Assembly: GCA_035524095.1 (NCBI GenBank)
Contig: DATKPK010000144.1
Location: 1-54,224, forward strand
Direction of reading: 5' to 3'
Length of the DNA: 54,224 bases
Source of the DNA: DATJUF01 sp035524095
GTDB lineage: Bacteria > Desulfobacterota > Binatia > Binatales > Binataceae
Each line of letters opens with the position of its first letter. The first letter of the stretch is position 1. Shown here one piece after another: positions 1-7,827 of this stretch. The notes beneath the pieces were generated by a model. That model was not told where the DNA came from. It saw nothing but the letters and a program-made list of their open reading frames with translations, and made no database searches. The translations under genes were made by a program, and so were the position numbers.

Positions 1-2
1 GC

Positions 3-749
3 GAGTTCGAGCAGATGGAGATGGAATATTTCGTCAAGCCGGACGCCGACGAAGAGGCGCGCTGCTTCGATTACTGGGTGAGCGAGCGCTTCAACTGGTA
101 CGTCAAGTACGGCGTCGAGAAGGACCATTTGCGGCTCCGCCCGCACGCCCAGGACGAACTATCGCACTACTCGCGGGGCACCACCGACGTAGAATTTCTC
201 TATCCCTTTGGCTGGGGCGAACTTGAAGGGATCGCCAAGCGCGGCAGCTTCGATCTCGATCAGCACGCGAAGTTCAGCGGCAAGGACCTGACCTACTTCG
301 ACGAGGACGCCAAGGCCCGCTATCGCCCATGGGTAATCGAGCCTGCCGCTGGTGTTGACCGCGCGATGCTTGCATTCATGCTCGACGCCTACGACGAGGA
401 TGTCGTCGAAAATGAAGAACGCATTGTTCTGCGGCTCGACCCGCGCCTCGCTCCGGTGAAGGTTGCGGTGTATCCGCTACTGCGCAAAGGCGGCCAGCCC
501 GAAAAGGCTCACAAGGTCCGCGAACTCCTGCATCGATATTTCAACATCGCGTATGATCAGGCAGGCTCGATCGGACGGCGCTATCGGCGGCAAGACGAAA
601 TCGGCACGCCCTTCGGCGTCACAATTGATCATCAGACCATGGAAGACGACACCGTAACCTTGCGCGATCGCGATACGACCACGCAGGATAGGATGCCAAT
701 TGACGCGCTCGTACCGGCGCTGATTGAGCGGATCGGATGGTACCGGTAA
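3..749 (+). CDS. glyS: Glycyl-tRNA synthetase, C-terminal part (5' truncated by window)
   Basis: This is the C-terminal part of a single-chain class II glycyl-tRNA synthetase, which charges tRNA-Gly in the cytoplasm. The frame is open from the first bases of the window, so the true start lies upstream. The visible part begins at the EFEQMEMEYF segment of the catalytic core. It includes the GRS-type FLYPFGWGELEGIA stretch and class II motif 3 (AAGVDRAMLAF). It ends in the anticodon-binding domain (PVKVAVYPLL, then GTPFGVTIDH). It is the alpha2 homodimeric type, not the glyQ/glyS two-subunit type. ppdK follows 130 bp downstream on the same strand. The identification is firm; only the N-terminal half is missing. 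Confidence 0.95.
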   Translation, partial: EFEQMEMEYFVKPDADEEARCFDYWVSERFNWYVKYGVEKDHLRLRPHAQDELSHYSRGTTDVEFLYPFGWGELEGIAKRGSFDLDQHAKFSGKDLTYFDEDAKARYRPWVIEPAAGVDRAMLAFMLDAYDEDVVENEERIVLRLDPRLAPVKVAVYPLLRKGGQPEKAHKVRELLHRYFNIAYDQAGSIGRRYRRQDEIGTPFGVTIDHQTMEDDTVTLRDRDTTTQDRMPIDALVPALIERIGWYR

Positions 750-879
750 GTGGTCCGGCTTGGAAAAGCTCCAATCGTCAAGTGATTCCTGAAAATAATT
801 AACTTCCGGCCGCATCGCCGGTAAATGGCGGGTGCTTCGTTCGACCCGCATCGCATGAATTGAGTGGGAGACTGATCAA

Positions 880-3639
880 ATGGCGCGGGTTCATCCTGAA
901 ATCTATTTCTTCGGTGCGGGCGTGGCTGAGGGCCGCTCCGAGATGCGCAACATACTCGGTGGCAAAGGCGCGAACCTCGCCGAGATGGCGACGCTAAAGT
1001 TGCCGGTACCGCCCGGTTTCACAATCTCCACTGCCGTCTGCAACTACTTCTACGAAAACAAAGGCAAGTATCCCAAAGGGTTGGTCGAAGGCGTCAAGAA
1101 AAGCATCGCGCGCATCGAAAAAGCGCTCGGACGCAAGTTTGGTGACGACACGAATCCGCTGCTGGTATCCGTTCGTTCAGGTGCGCGCGTCTCGATGCCC
1201 GGCATGATGGATACGGTGCTCAATCTCGGTCTCACCGACGATACCGTAAGGGGCCTTGAGACAGTCAGTGGCAGCGCGCGCTTCGCTTGGGACTCTTATC
1301 GACGCTTCTGCCAGATGTACGGCGACGTCGTGCTCAAGCTCAAGCCTGAGAACAAGAACGATCGCGATCCCTTCGAAGAATTGATCGAGAAGAAAAAGGA
1401 AGCGCTGGGCGTGAGCGAAGACGTTGACCTTGGCGTTGACGACCTCCGCGAACTGGTCAGCGAGTTCCGCGAATTGATCAAGCGCCGCGTCGGCCGCGAC
1501 ATCCCGCAAGATCCCAATGAACAACTTTGGGAAGCGATCGGCGCCGTCTTCGGCTCGTGGAACAACGATCGCGCGGTCACCTATCGCAAGATCAACAATA
1601 TCCCGGGTGACTGGGGCACCGCCGTCACCGTCCAGTCGATGGTCTTTGGCAACCTGGGTCCCGACTGCGCCACCGGCGTCGCCTTTACGCGCAACCCTTC
1701 GACCGGCGAGCGCGGCATCTATGGCGAGTTTTTGCCCAACGCCCAGGGTGAAGACGTCGTCGCCGGCGTCCGCACGCCCCTTCAGATCAGCCTCGCCGCA
1801 GGTAAGGAATGGGCGAAGCGCAACGGCATCAACGAAAAGGATCGCGCGGCGCGCTATCCCACGCTCGAAGAGAGCTTCGCCAAAGTCTTCAAAGAACTAC
1901 TGCAAATCGCCTCGCGCCTCGAAAAGCACTTCCACGATATGCAGGACATGGAGTTCACCATCGAGCGTGAACGCCTCTTCATGCTGCAAACCCGTAACGG
2001 CAAACGGACTGCCGAGGCGGCGATCCGCGCTGCCGTTGAGATGGCGGATGAAAAGCTCATCGACCGCCGCACCGCTCTGATGCGGGTTGAACCGGTTCAG
2101 CTCGAACAGCTCGTGCATCCGCGCCTCGACCCCAAGTCGCCCAAGGAAGTGATCGCTCGCGGCCTGCCGGCCTCGCCGGGTGCTGTATGCGGCGAAGTGG
2201 TTTTCTCCGCTGACGAGGCTGTCGAAGCGCATAGCGCGACGCGTCCGGTGATTCTCGTGCGCATTGAGACCTCGCCCGAGGACATTCACGGCATGCAGGT
2301 GGCCGAGGGTATTCTGACCGCGCGCGGTGGCATGACCAGCCACGCTGCGGTGGTCGCGCGCGGGATGGGCAAATGCTGTGTCGCGGGTTGCGGCTCACTC
2401 GAAATCGATTACGAACAGGGCCTATTCAAGGCCGGTGGCCACATCGTCAAACGCGGCGATTCGATCACGCTCGACGGCTCCTCTGGCGAGGTAATTCTTG
2501 GGCGCGTGCCGACCGTCGAACCCGAGATGTCGGATCATTTCCGCAAGTTTATGAAATGGGCTGATCAGGAAAGGCGTCTGGGCGTCCGCGCGAATGCGGA
2601 TACTCCAGGCGACGCGCATGTGGCGATTGAGTTCGGCGCCGAGGGCATCGGACTGTGCCGCACCGAACATATGTTCTTCGCTCCCGAGCGGATCGATGCC
2701 GTACGCGAGATGATTCTCGCCGAAACGCCCGAACAGCGCGCCGCAGCTCTTGCCAAGATCGCCCCGATGCAACGCGGCGATTTCGTCGGCATCCTGCGTG
2801 AGATGGCTGGCAAGCCGGTGACAATCCGCCTGCTCGATCCGCCGCTGCATGAATTCCTGCCCAAGGACGACGACGAGATCCGTAAGCTCGCGTCGATCAT
2901 CGGCACCGACCCCGACCGGCTTCGTCATGTGCGCGACAGCCTCGAAGAGTTCAATCCAATGCTAGGTCATCGCGGCTCGCGCCTCGGCATCAGCTATCCC
3001 GAAATCTACAAAATGCAGGCCCGTGCGATTCTCGAAGCTGCCCAAGAACTCCGCGCCGAGGGTGTCAACGCGATGCCTGAGATCATGTTGCCGCTGATCG
3101 GCGAGCGCAAGGAATATGAGTTCCTGGCCAACGAAATCCGCGAGGTCGCGAAAGCGGTGAATGACGGCCATCGCGCCCGTCTGCGTTACCACACCGGCAC
3201 TATGATCGAAGTGCCACGCGCCTGTATCGAGGCCGGCGAAATCGCCGAGGTTGCCGACTTCTTCTCCTTCGGCACTAACGATTTGACGCAGATGACCTAC
3301 GGCCTGTCGCGCGACGACTCTTCGCGTTTCCTCGATGACTACGTAAAGCGCGGCATCTACCAGAAAGACCCCTTTCAGGAACTCGATCCCGAAGGCGTCG
3401 GCGGCCTGATGAAGATCGCGATCGAGCGCGGACGCAAAGCCAACAAGAATATCTCGATGGGTATCTGCGGCGAGCATGGTGGCGACCCTGCGAGCGTCAA
3501 GCTATGCCATAAGCTTGGCCTCGACTATGTATCGTGCTCGCCCTTCCGCCTACCAATCGCTCGGCTCGCGGCGGCGCAAGCGGCGATCGAAGACCTGAAG
3601 GCCAAAACCAAAGGCAAGCGCGAATTCAAGGATGTCTGA
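880..3639 (+). CDS. ppdK: Pyruvate, phosphate dikinase
   Basis: PPDK interconverts pyruvate, ATP and phosphate with PEP, AMP and pyrophosphate. The 919-residue length is normal for the family. The N-terminal ATP-grasp region (GGKGANLAEM near residue 28) is followed by the swivelling phosphohistidine domain with GGMTSHAAVVARGMGK, where His488 is the expected phosphorylated residue. The C-terminal PEP/pyruvate barrel contains GICGEHGGDP with the expected catalytic Cys863. The ATG follows GAGTGGGAGA at a sensible distance. Together with the GTP-type PEP carboxykinase further along the window, it gives the cell two enzymes at the PEP node, so flux may run in the gluconeogenic direction (inference). 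Confidence 0.97.
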   Translation: MARVHPEIYFFGAGVAEGRSEMRNILGGKGANLAEMATLKLPVPPGFTISTAVCNYFYENKGKYPKGLVEGVKKSIARIEKALGRKFGDDTNPLLVSVRSGARVSMPGMMDTVLNLGLTDDTVRGLETVSGSARFAWDSYRRFCQMYGDVVLKLKPENKNDRDPFEELIEKKKEALGVSEDVDLGVDDLRELVSEFRELIKRRVGRDIPQDPNEQLWEAIGAVFGSWNNDRAVTYRKINNIPGDWGTAVTVQSMVFGNLGPDCATGVAFTRNPSTGERGIYGEFLPNAQGEDVVAGVRTPLQISLAAGKEWAKRNGINEKDRAARYPTLEESFAKVFKELLQIASRLEKHFHDMQDMEFTIERERLFMLQTRNGKRTAEAAIRAAVEMADEKLIDRRTALMRVEPVQLEQLVHPRLDPKSPKEVIARGLPASPGAVCGEVVFSADEAVEAHSATRPVILVRIETSPEDIHGMQVAEGILTARGGMTSHAAVVARGMGKCCVAGCGSLEIDYEQGLFKAGGHIVKRGDSITLDGSSGEVILGRVPTVEPEMSDHFRKFMKWADQERRLGVRANADTPGDAHVAIEFGAEGIGLCRTEHMFFAPERIDAVREMILAETPEQRAAALAKIAPMQRGDFVGILREMAGKPVTIRLLDPPLHEFLPKDDDEIRKLASIIGTDPDRLRHVRDSLEEFNPMLGHRGSRLGISYPEIYKMQARAILEAAQELRAEGVNAMPEIMLPLIGERKEYEFLANEIREVAKAVNDGHRARLRYHTGTMIEVPRACIEAGEIAEVADFFSFGTNDLTQMTYGLSRDDSSRFLDDYVKRGIYQKDPFQELDPEGVGGLMKIAIERGRKANKNISMGICGEHGGDPASVKLCHKLGLDYVSCSPFRLPIARLAAAQAAIEDLKAKTKGKREFKDV

Positions 3640-3674
3640 CCGCTAGGCTTTTCGCTTATTTAATCTCTCAAAGT

Positions 3675-3701
3675 GGCGGCGGCTTCTTCCCAAGCGCCGC
3701 C
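3675..3701. terminator. GC-rich hairpin between convergent genes
   Basis: GGCGGCG (3675-3681) pairs with CGCCGCC (3695-3701), with an extra CTT/AAG pair inside. It lies between the stop of ppdK and the stop of the convergent small membrane-protein gene. No clear T-run follows on either strand, so it may act as a weak bidirectional terminator or only as a 3'-end stem. Confidence 0.4.
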
Positions 3702-3702
3702 G

Positions 3703-4119
3703 CTATTCACATTGATAGTGCCACGAGGCGTAGCCATTCGGACATGTCATCTCGCCGCATTTTCGTGCGACGGCGAGACCCGACTGACAGCGCAGGTCCG
3801 GATGCGTGGTGCCAATCTTTATTGCGCCCCAGCATCCGCATCGATCGGCGAAGCGTCCCGGGAGCACTTTACGCTCCGCTGAGTTGGTTGCAGCCGTCGC
3901 GCTTGCTGCTGCCGCTGCTGACGGAACTTGCGCGGGCGTCACCTGAGCCTGCGGCGACGAAGCCGATACGGCCTGGGTGGGATTAGCGGGCGCCGAACCT
4001 GCCGAGAGCTGATGTATCACCGCGAGCAGCCCCGCGATGGCCGTGATCGCGGCGGTAACCGAAGTCAGAATCCCAGGGAGAGTTTGCCACCAGCTTTGCG
4101 GTTTCGCGTCGTCCCCCAT
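3703..4119 (-). CDS. Small membrane-anchored hypothetical protein
   Basis: A 138-residue protein of unknown function. After a short polar start it has one strong hydrophobic segment (about residues 15-38, starting LPGILTSVTAAITAIAGLL), so it is probably anchored in the inner membrane. An Ala/Pro/Ser/Thr-rich linker of about 40 residues follows. The C-terminal ~50 residues contain five cysteines in a small, probably disulfide- or metal-stabilised region (CGCWG, LRC, KCGEMTC). The overall plan (short N-terminus, TM, linker, small C-terminal domain) supports a real gene. It lies upstream of the HtrA-like gene on the same strand with an 82-bp gap. I do not recognise the family. Confidence 0.6.
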   Translation of the reverse strand: MGDDAKPQSWWQTLPGILTSVTAAITAIAGLLAVIHQLSAGSAPANPTQAVSASSPQAQVTPAQVPSAAAAASATAATNSAERKVLPGRFADRCGCWGAIKIGTTHPDLRCQSGLAVARKCGEMTCPNGYASWHYQCE

Positions 4120-4201
4120 AACTACCGCGCGATTTTATCTGCTCGCGGCCAATAGCGCACTCGCCGCCGCTAAACTTCACTACAAACTGATTAAAGATAA
4201 T

Positions 4202-5110
4202 CTAACCGAGATAGTCATCCACGATGATCGCCGGTACTTCAAGGTTGTGTACCTCGTTGTTCCGCAGGATCTGCAAGCGCACCGATTCGCCTGGCCGATG
4301 GCGGTTGATCGCGTCGTAGAGCGCCTTGCGCTCGTGGATCTCCGAACCGTCGGCACTTAATACCAGGTCGCCTTGCCGCAGGCCCGCCTTGTCGCTTGGG
4401 CTACCCGGAAACACCCCTGCAATCACCACATGCTCGCGCAACGTGAACGATAGCAGGCCGAGGCACAGCCTCCGCGGCGTGCTCACGCGATGGCCATGAC
4501 GTACCAGCTCGTCGCGTCCCGAAATAAAGCATTCAGCAGGGATTGCGAGAATTGGCCCGACCAGATCGGCGAAGTTGAGATACGAAACTCCGATTAGCTG
4601 GCCCTTGGCATTGCACACCGGTCCGCCCGCGAGTCCGATGTTGAGCGAAGACGCGGTCACTCGCATGCATCGCTCAAGCACGAATTCCCACGCCGCGTCG
4701 AACGGCCCCAGATAGGTGATAAGCCCCGTATCGGCAGAGCGCTTTTCACCTCCAATACTGGATATATGAAAAATCTCCTGGCCCAGCTCGCAAGTCTCCG
4801 ACGACACGGGTTCGATATGCGGATGGTCACGGCCATCGATCTTCAACACGCCCAGGCTGGTCGTGAAGTCGCGCGCAATCACCTGCGCCCGAAGCTCTTC
4901 ACCAGTCACCAGCGTCACATTCACGCTTCGCGCGCCCATCAGCATATAGTTGACGGTTAAGATCAGGCCGTCGCTGCTGACGATCGCGCCGGTTCCGCTA
5001 CGATCAGTACCTAGTCCAATCGCGACCGATGAGTGCGAAGCCGGCACCTGGCATTGGATATTCACGGTCGCACTCGCGACCTTTTCGAGCAGAGGTACTG
5101 CGGCGTTCAC
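4202..5110 (-). CDS. Trypsin-like/PDZ protein (HtrA fold) lacking the catalytic triad
   Basis: A 302-residue protein with an HtrA/DegP-like (S1C) protease domain (about residues 10-200) and one C-terminal PDZ domain (about 215-297, with GSPSDKAGLRQGDLVLSADG). The fold signature is clear, but the catalytic positions are changed. Histidine in the usual NHV context is Tyr55 (LTVNYMLMGA). Aspartate in the usual TDLAVLK context is Ser85 (TTSLGVLKID). Serine in the usual GNSGGP context is Ala161 (GLAGGPV). It should therefore be proteolytically inactive and may act as a PDZ/chaperone-like binding protein (inference). No signal peptide is visible at the chosen ATG, which suggests a cytoplasmic location unless the start is further upstream. 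Codon use looks like the neighbours and the frame is intact, so this does not look like a decaying gene. Confidence 0.85.
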   Translation of the reverse strand: MNAAVPLLEKVASATVNIQCQVPASHSSVAIGLGTDRSGTGAIVSSDGLILTVNYMLMGARSVNVTLVTGEELRAQVIARDFTTSLGVLKIDGRDHPHIEPVSSETCELGQEIFHISSIGGEKRSADTGLITYLGPFDAAWEFVLERCMRVTASSLNIGLAGGPVCNAKGQLIGVSYLNFADLVGPILAIPAECFISGRDELVRHGHRVSTPRRLCLGLLSFTLREHVVIAGVFPGSPSDKAGLRQGDLVLSADGSEIHERKALYDAINRHRPGESVRLQILRNNEVHNLEVPAIIVDDYLG

Positions 5111-5443
5111 GACTTGCGCTCCTCTGTCCGCGTATCGCGCCTATCGAACATAATCAAGTAGTCCAATCGCCTCCAAAGCGTCACTTCGAGCCTGCAACAC
5201 TATGACGCCTTGGCCCAAGATGCCAACTGATCAATTTTCCGCTTAGACCAACGTGGTCCAACCTCGAAGTTCTGCAAAAGCGCCTTACCTTTCAGGTGAT
5301 CAAGCACCACAGATATTTCGACGATTGCACATGCCTGATGCATGATACTGTGATGATCAATCTTTTCGCAGATGTTGAAGTTCGGCCTTCGCGTCTATGC
5401 GATAACGCTGTTAGGTCGGAAACGTGGGGTCGAGACTTAAGCC
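5111..5443. other. Divergent intergenic region
   Basis: A 333-bp gap between the divergent HtrA-like and epimerase genes. It must hold two outward promoters, but I see no convincing -35/-10 pair. It has several scattered TGATCA/TGATGATCA words and no coding potential that I trust. Confidence 0.5.
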
Positions 5444-6886
5444 ATGCGAGTGTTCGTAACCGGAGCAACCGGCTTCATCGGCCGAGCGCTGACGTTGAGA
5501 TTGATCGGCGCGGGCCATCAAGTGACGGCATGGGTGCGCAGCGAGCGGAAAGCGCGAGACCTGCTCGGTCCTGACCCGGCCTTTGCCGATGCGGCATGTC
5601 CTTCTGCGCTGAAACAGGCACTCGAGGGAATCGACGCGGTGGTTAATTTGGCTGGAGAACCAGCCATCGGGCGGCGCTGGACGGCGCAACGCAAGCAGCG
5701 AATCCTCGACAGCCGGATTAATCTAACTAGATCGATCGTAGACGCGATAGCGGCCTGCTCCAGTCGACCTGCGGTGCTGATCTCTGCCAGCGCGGTGGGC
5801 TATTACGGCGATCGCGGTGATGAGATCCTAGAAGACGGCGCTGATGGGGGCGCAGATTTCCTCGCTAACCTGTGCCGCGATTGGGAGGCCGCAGCGCTCG
5901 GCGCTCGCTCCTCTGGTGTGCGAGTCTTTATCACGCGCGTGGGTGTCGTTTTAGGCCCCGGCGGTGGTGCGCTGGCAAAGATGATCGAGCCATTCAGGAT
6001 GGGTCTCGGCGGCCCGATCGGGTCTGGCCGGCAATACATTCCCTGGATTCACCTGCATGACCTGGTCGAACTGATCCGTCTTGCGTTGGAAGATCCGCGT
6101 TTCAACGAAGCGTTAATCACCACTGCACCCACGCCCGCGACGGCTCGGGATTTCGCCACAGCACTTGGGGAAATGTTGCACCGGCCCAGCTTGCTGCCTG
6201 TCCCGTCGATTGCGTTAAAATTGATCCTGGGAGAAGCTTCGATCGCGCTGCTGGGTGGACAGCGCGTCCGTCCCCGACGCCTTGAAGAATTGGGCTTCCG
6301 CTGGCGTTATGAGACCGTCGAATCGGCGCTCGCAAATATCCTTCGCGACAACCAACCGGAGATTCGCCGTCTCGGCGAGCGATCGCCTGGTCCTGTTGCG
6401 GTACCCGATTCAACCTACCTGAGCCGCCGCCATCCGAGTTTTCTGCTGGTGCAGAAGACCCGCGTCGAAGCACCACTGGAAGAGGTCTTTCACTTTTTCG
6501 CGCAGCCGCAGAATCTGGGCGTCATGACTCCGGCCGCGATGCAATTTCGCATCATCAGCACGCTGCCAGACGAAATACGGGCCGGCCTGCGAATCGAATA
6601 TTCGTTACAGCTCGGGCCGATTCCTCTGCGATGGCGAACCCATATCGAGGAATGGCAGCCGCCCCATTTGTTCGTCGATTCGCAGGAATCCGGACCTTAC
6701 CGCTCGTGGTGGCACGAGCATCATTTCCGCGCCGACGGCAACGCGACCGTGATGGAAGATCGCGTCTACTATGCTCCGCCACTCGGTCCACTCGGTATGG
6801 TTGCCAATGCCGTGATTGTAGCTCCTGCCTTAGGCGACATCTTCACTTACCGGAAACAAGCGATGCGTCTGCGTTTTCCGGGCTGA
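5444..6886 (+). CDS. TIGR01777-type NAD-dependent epimerase fused to an SRPBCC domain
   Basis: The N-terminal ~300 residues are an atypical short-chain dehydrogenase/epimerase of the YfcH/TIGR01777 family: the Rossmann motif GATGFIG at residues 7-13, VNLAGEPAIGRRW, the SASAVGYYG active-site stretch, PWIHLHDLVELI, and a C-terminal DUF1731-like RPRRLEELGFRWRYE. A linker follows (about 300-330). Then comes a second domain of about 150 residues that resembles SRPBCC/polyketide-cyclase-like ligand-binding domains (VEAPLEEVFHFFAQPQNLGVMTP and LRWRTHIEEW). Standalone TIGR01777 proteins are about 300 residues, so 480 residues indicates a fusion. The substrate is unknown. It is monocistronic as far as I can see and convergent with the next gene. 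Confidence 0.9.
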   Translation: MRVFVTGATGFIGRALTLRLIGAGHQVTAWVRSERKARDLLGPDPAFADAACPSALKQALEGIDAVVNLAGEPAIGRRWTAQRKQRILDSRINLTRSIVDAIAACSSRPAVLISASAVGYYGDRGDEILEDGADGGADFLANLCRDWEAAALGARSSGVRVFITRVGVVLGPGGGALAKMIEPFRMGLGGPIGSGRQYIPWIHLHDLVELIRLALEDPRFNEALITTAPTPATARDFATALGEMLHRPSLLPVPSIALKLILGEASIALLGGQRVRPRRLEELGFRWRYETVESALANILRDNQPEIRRLGERSPGPVAVPDSTYLSRRHPSFLLVQKTRVEAPLEEVFHFFAQPQNLGVMTPAAMQFRIISTLPDEIRAGLRIEYSLQLGPIPLRWRTHIEEWQPPHLFVDSQESGPYRSWWHEHHFRADGNATVMEDRVYYAPPLGPLGMVANAVIVAPALGDIFTYRKQAMRLRFPG

Positions 6887-7064
6887 TCCGATTTCCGCCT
6901 CTTCCGGTGCCGCATCATCATATGCCGCGACGGAAATGTCTCGCCATTGATGCAAATCGTCGCGAGTTCCGGACCGCCGAACTTTACCTGTCCGTCCCGC
7001 CCCGCAAATCAGCAAGCCGCGATGAGCGCGGCGCTTTCGGATAATCAGTACGACACATGAAAAT

Positions 7065-7087
7065 ACGAGGGGGTTAGCCCCCCTCGT
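7065..7087 (-). terminator. Intrinsic terminator of the secreted-protein gene
   Basis: ACGAGGGGG (7065-7073) pairs with CCCCCTCGT (7079-7087) around a 5-nt loop. Read leftwards it lies 10 nt past the stop of the secreted-protein gene and is followed by ATTTT. It sits between two convergent genes and may serve both. Confidence 0.75.
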
Positions 7088-7097
7088 TACGCGAGCA

Positions 7098-7688
7098 CTA
7101 CGGCTTCGCTGATTGTAGTTGGCAGGTTCCGGTGAGAGATGACCCACAGACAGCATAGTTGACATCAGGATCGCCGCAGGTGCCTGAAAGAGGCAAGAGA
7201 TCAGTGCTGTTCAGGACGAATGATGCCGGACTGTCGACGAGAACGTTGTAGTGCGCCGTGATGTCTTCCGTGCAATCGAGGGGAGTATCGGTATTGTCCG
7301 TACTTGCCGTCCAATCGATTGTCATCGTGCCAGTGCCGTTCGCGTTGAGAGTGTACGTGCCTTCGGAAGGGACATAGTCACACGTCTGAAAACTATACTG
7401 TGACGGGTTCAGAAAATCCGCATTCGTGTTGTTCGGGTTAGGGATGCCGGAACCTCCTGCGGTCACCGCTAGCTCACCTGCGGAGCCGGATACGTTGCCC
7501 TCGCCGTCGACGGAGAATTGAGTGAGAGCGGTTGAATAGGGCTGCGCTATGAAACCGCCGGTCAGCTGGCAATTGTAAGTGCCCTTGATAAAACCCGACG
7601 TTGATGCAGGCTTGCTCTTGGCGAGCGCTGCACCGGGTCCTGCAAGCGCCAGGGCTATCGCCGTTCCATAGATAAATCCTTTGTTCAT
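7098..7688 (-). CDS. Secreted cysteine-containing hypothetical protein
   Basis: About 196 residues from the ATG at 7688, chosen because AAGGAG lies 8 nt upstream; an upstream GTG in frame is less likely. The N-terminus is a classical signal peptide (MNKGFIYGTAIALALAGPGAALA, cleavage expected after ALA). The mature part is rich in Gly, Ser, Thr and Asn. It has six or so cysteines (NCQL, QTCDY, LDCTED, GTCGD, AVCGS, GTCQL), suggesting disulfides in a periplasmic or extracellular beta-rich protein. I do not recognise the family. It is divergent from a LuxR-type regulator 139 bp away, with palindromes in the shared intergenic region, so regulation by that protein is plausible. Confidence 0.7.
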   Translation of the reverse strand: MNKGFIYGTAIALALAGPGAALAKSKPASTSGFIKGTYNCQLTGGFIAQPYSTALTQFSVDGEGNVSGSAGELAVTAGGSGIPNPNNTNADFLNPSQYSFQTCDYVPSEGTYTLNANGTGTMTIDWTASTDNTDTPLDCTEDITAHYNVLVDSPASFVLNSTDLLPLSGTCGDPDVNYAVCGSSLTGTCQLQSAKP

Positions 7689-7750
7689 CGAAACCACTCC
7701 TTTGGATGATGTCGTCCACAGAAGGAGTAATAGACTGTTATAGTTTGCAC

Positions 7751-7770
7751 AATAGCACAGTTGTGCTATT
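7751..7770. promoter_or_regulatory. 20-bp near-perfect palindrome, candidate LuxR-type operator
   Basis: AATAGCACAGTTGTGCTATT has 9-bp arms (AATAGCACA/TGTGCTATT) with a 2-bp centre. It lies between the divergent secreted-protein and LuxR-regulator genes. Length and symmetry match LuxR-family dimer sites. Read leftwards, a TATAAC word lies about 15 nt downstream, so the palindrome would overlap the upstream part of the secreted-protein promoter. Confidence 0.5.
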
Positions 7771-7773
7771 CAG

Positions 7774-7790
7774 GCGCTTGAAAGAAGCGC
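7774..7790. promoter_or_regulatory. Inverted repeat GCGCTT-N5-AAGCGC
   Basis: GCGCTT (7774-7779) and AAGCGC (7785-7790) form 6-bp arms immediately beside the 20-bp palindrome and upstream of the LuxR gene start. The word GCGCTTG occurs four times between 7774 and 7884 (7774, 7787, 7861, 7878). It may be a second operator or a 5'-UTR stem. Confidence 0.35.
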
Positions 7791-7827
7791 TTGGGAGCCA
7801 AAGATAGACGCTGTGAGATATCGCTAG

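Noticed and set aside
1897..2343. Reverse open frame of 148 codons inside ppdK
   Set aside because: Antisense to highly conserved ppdK sequence; no start signal.
5375..5406. Promoter TTGAAG ... TATGCG before the epimerase gene
   Set aside because: The spacing of about 15 bp and the poor -10 box make it no better than chance.
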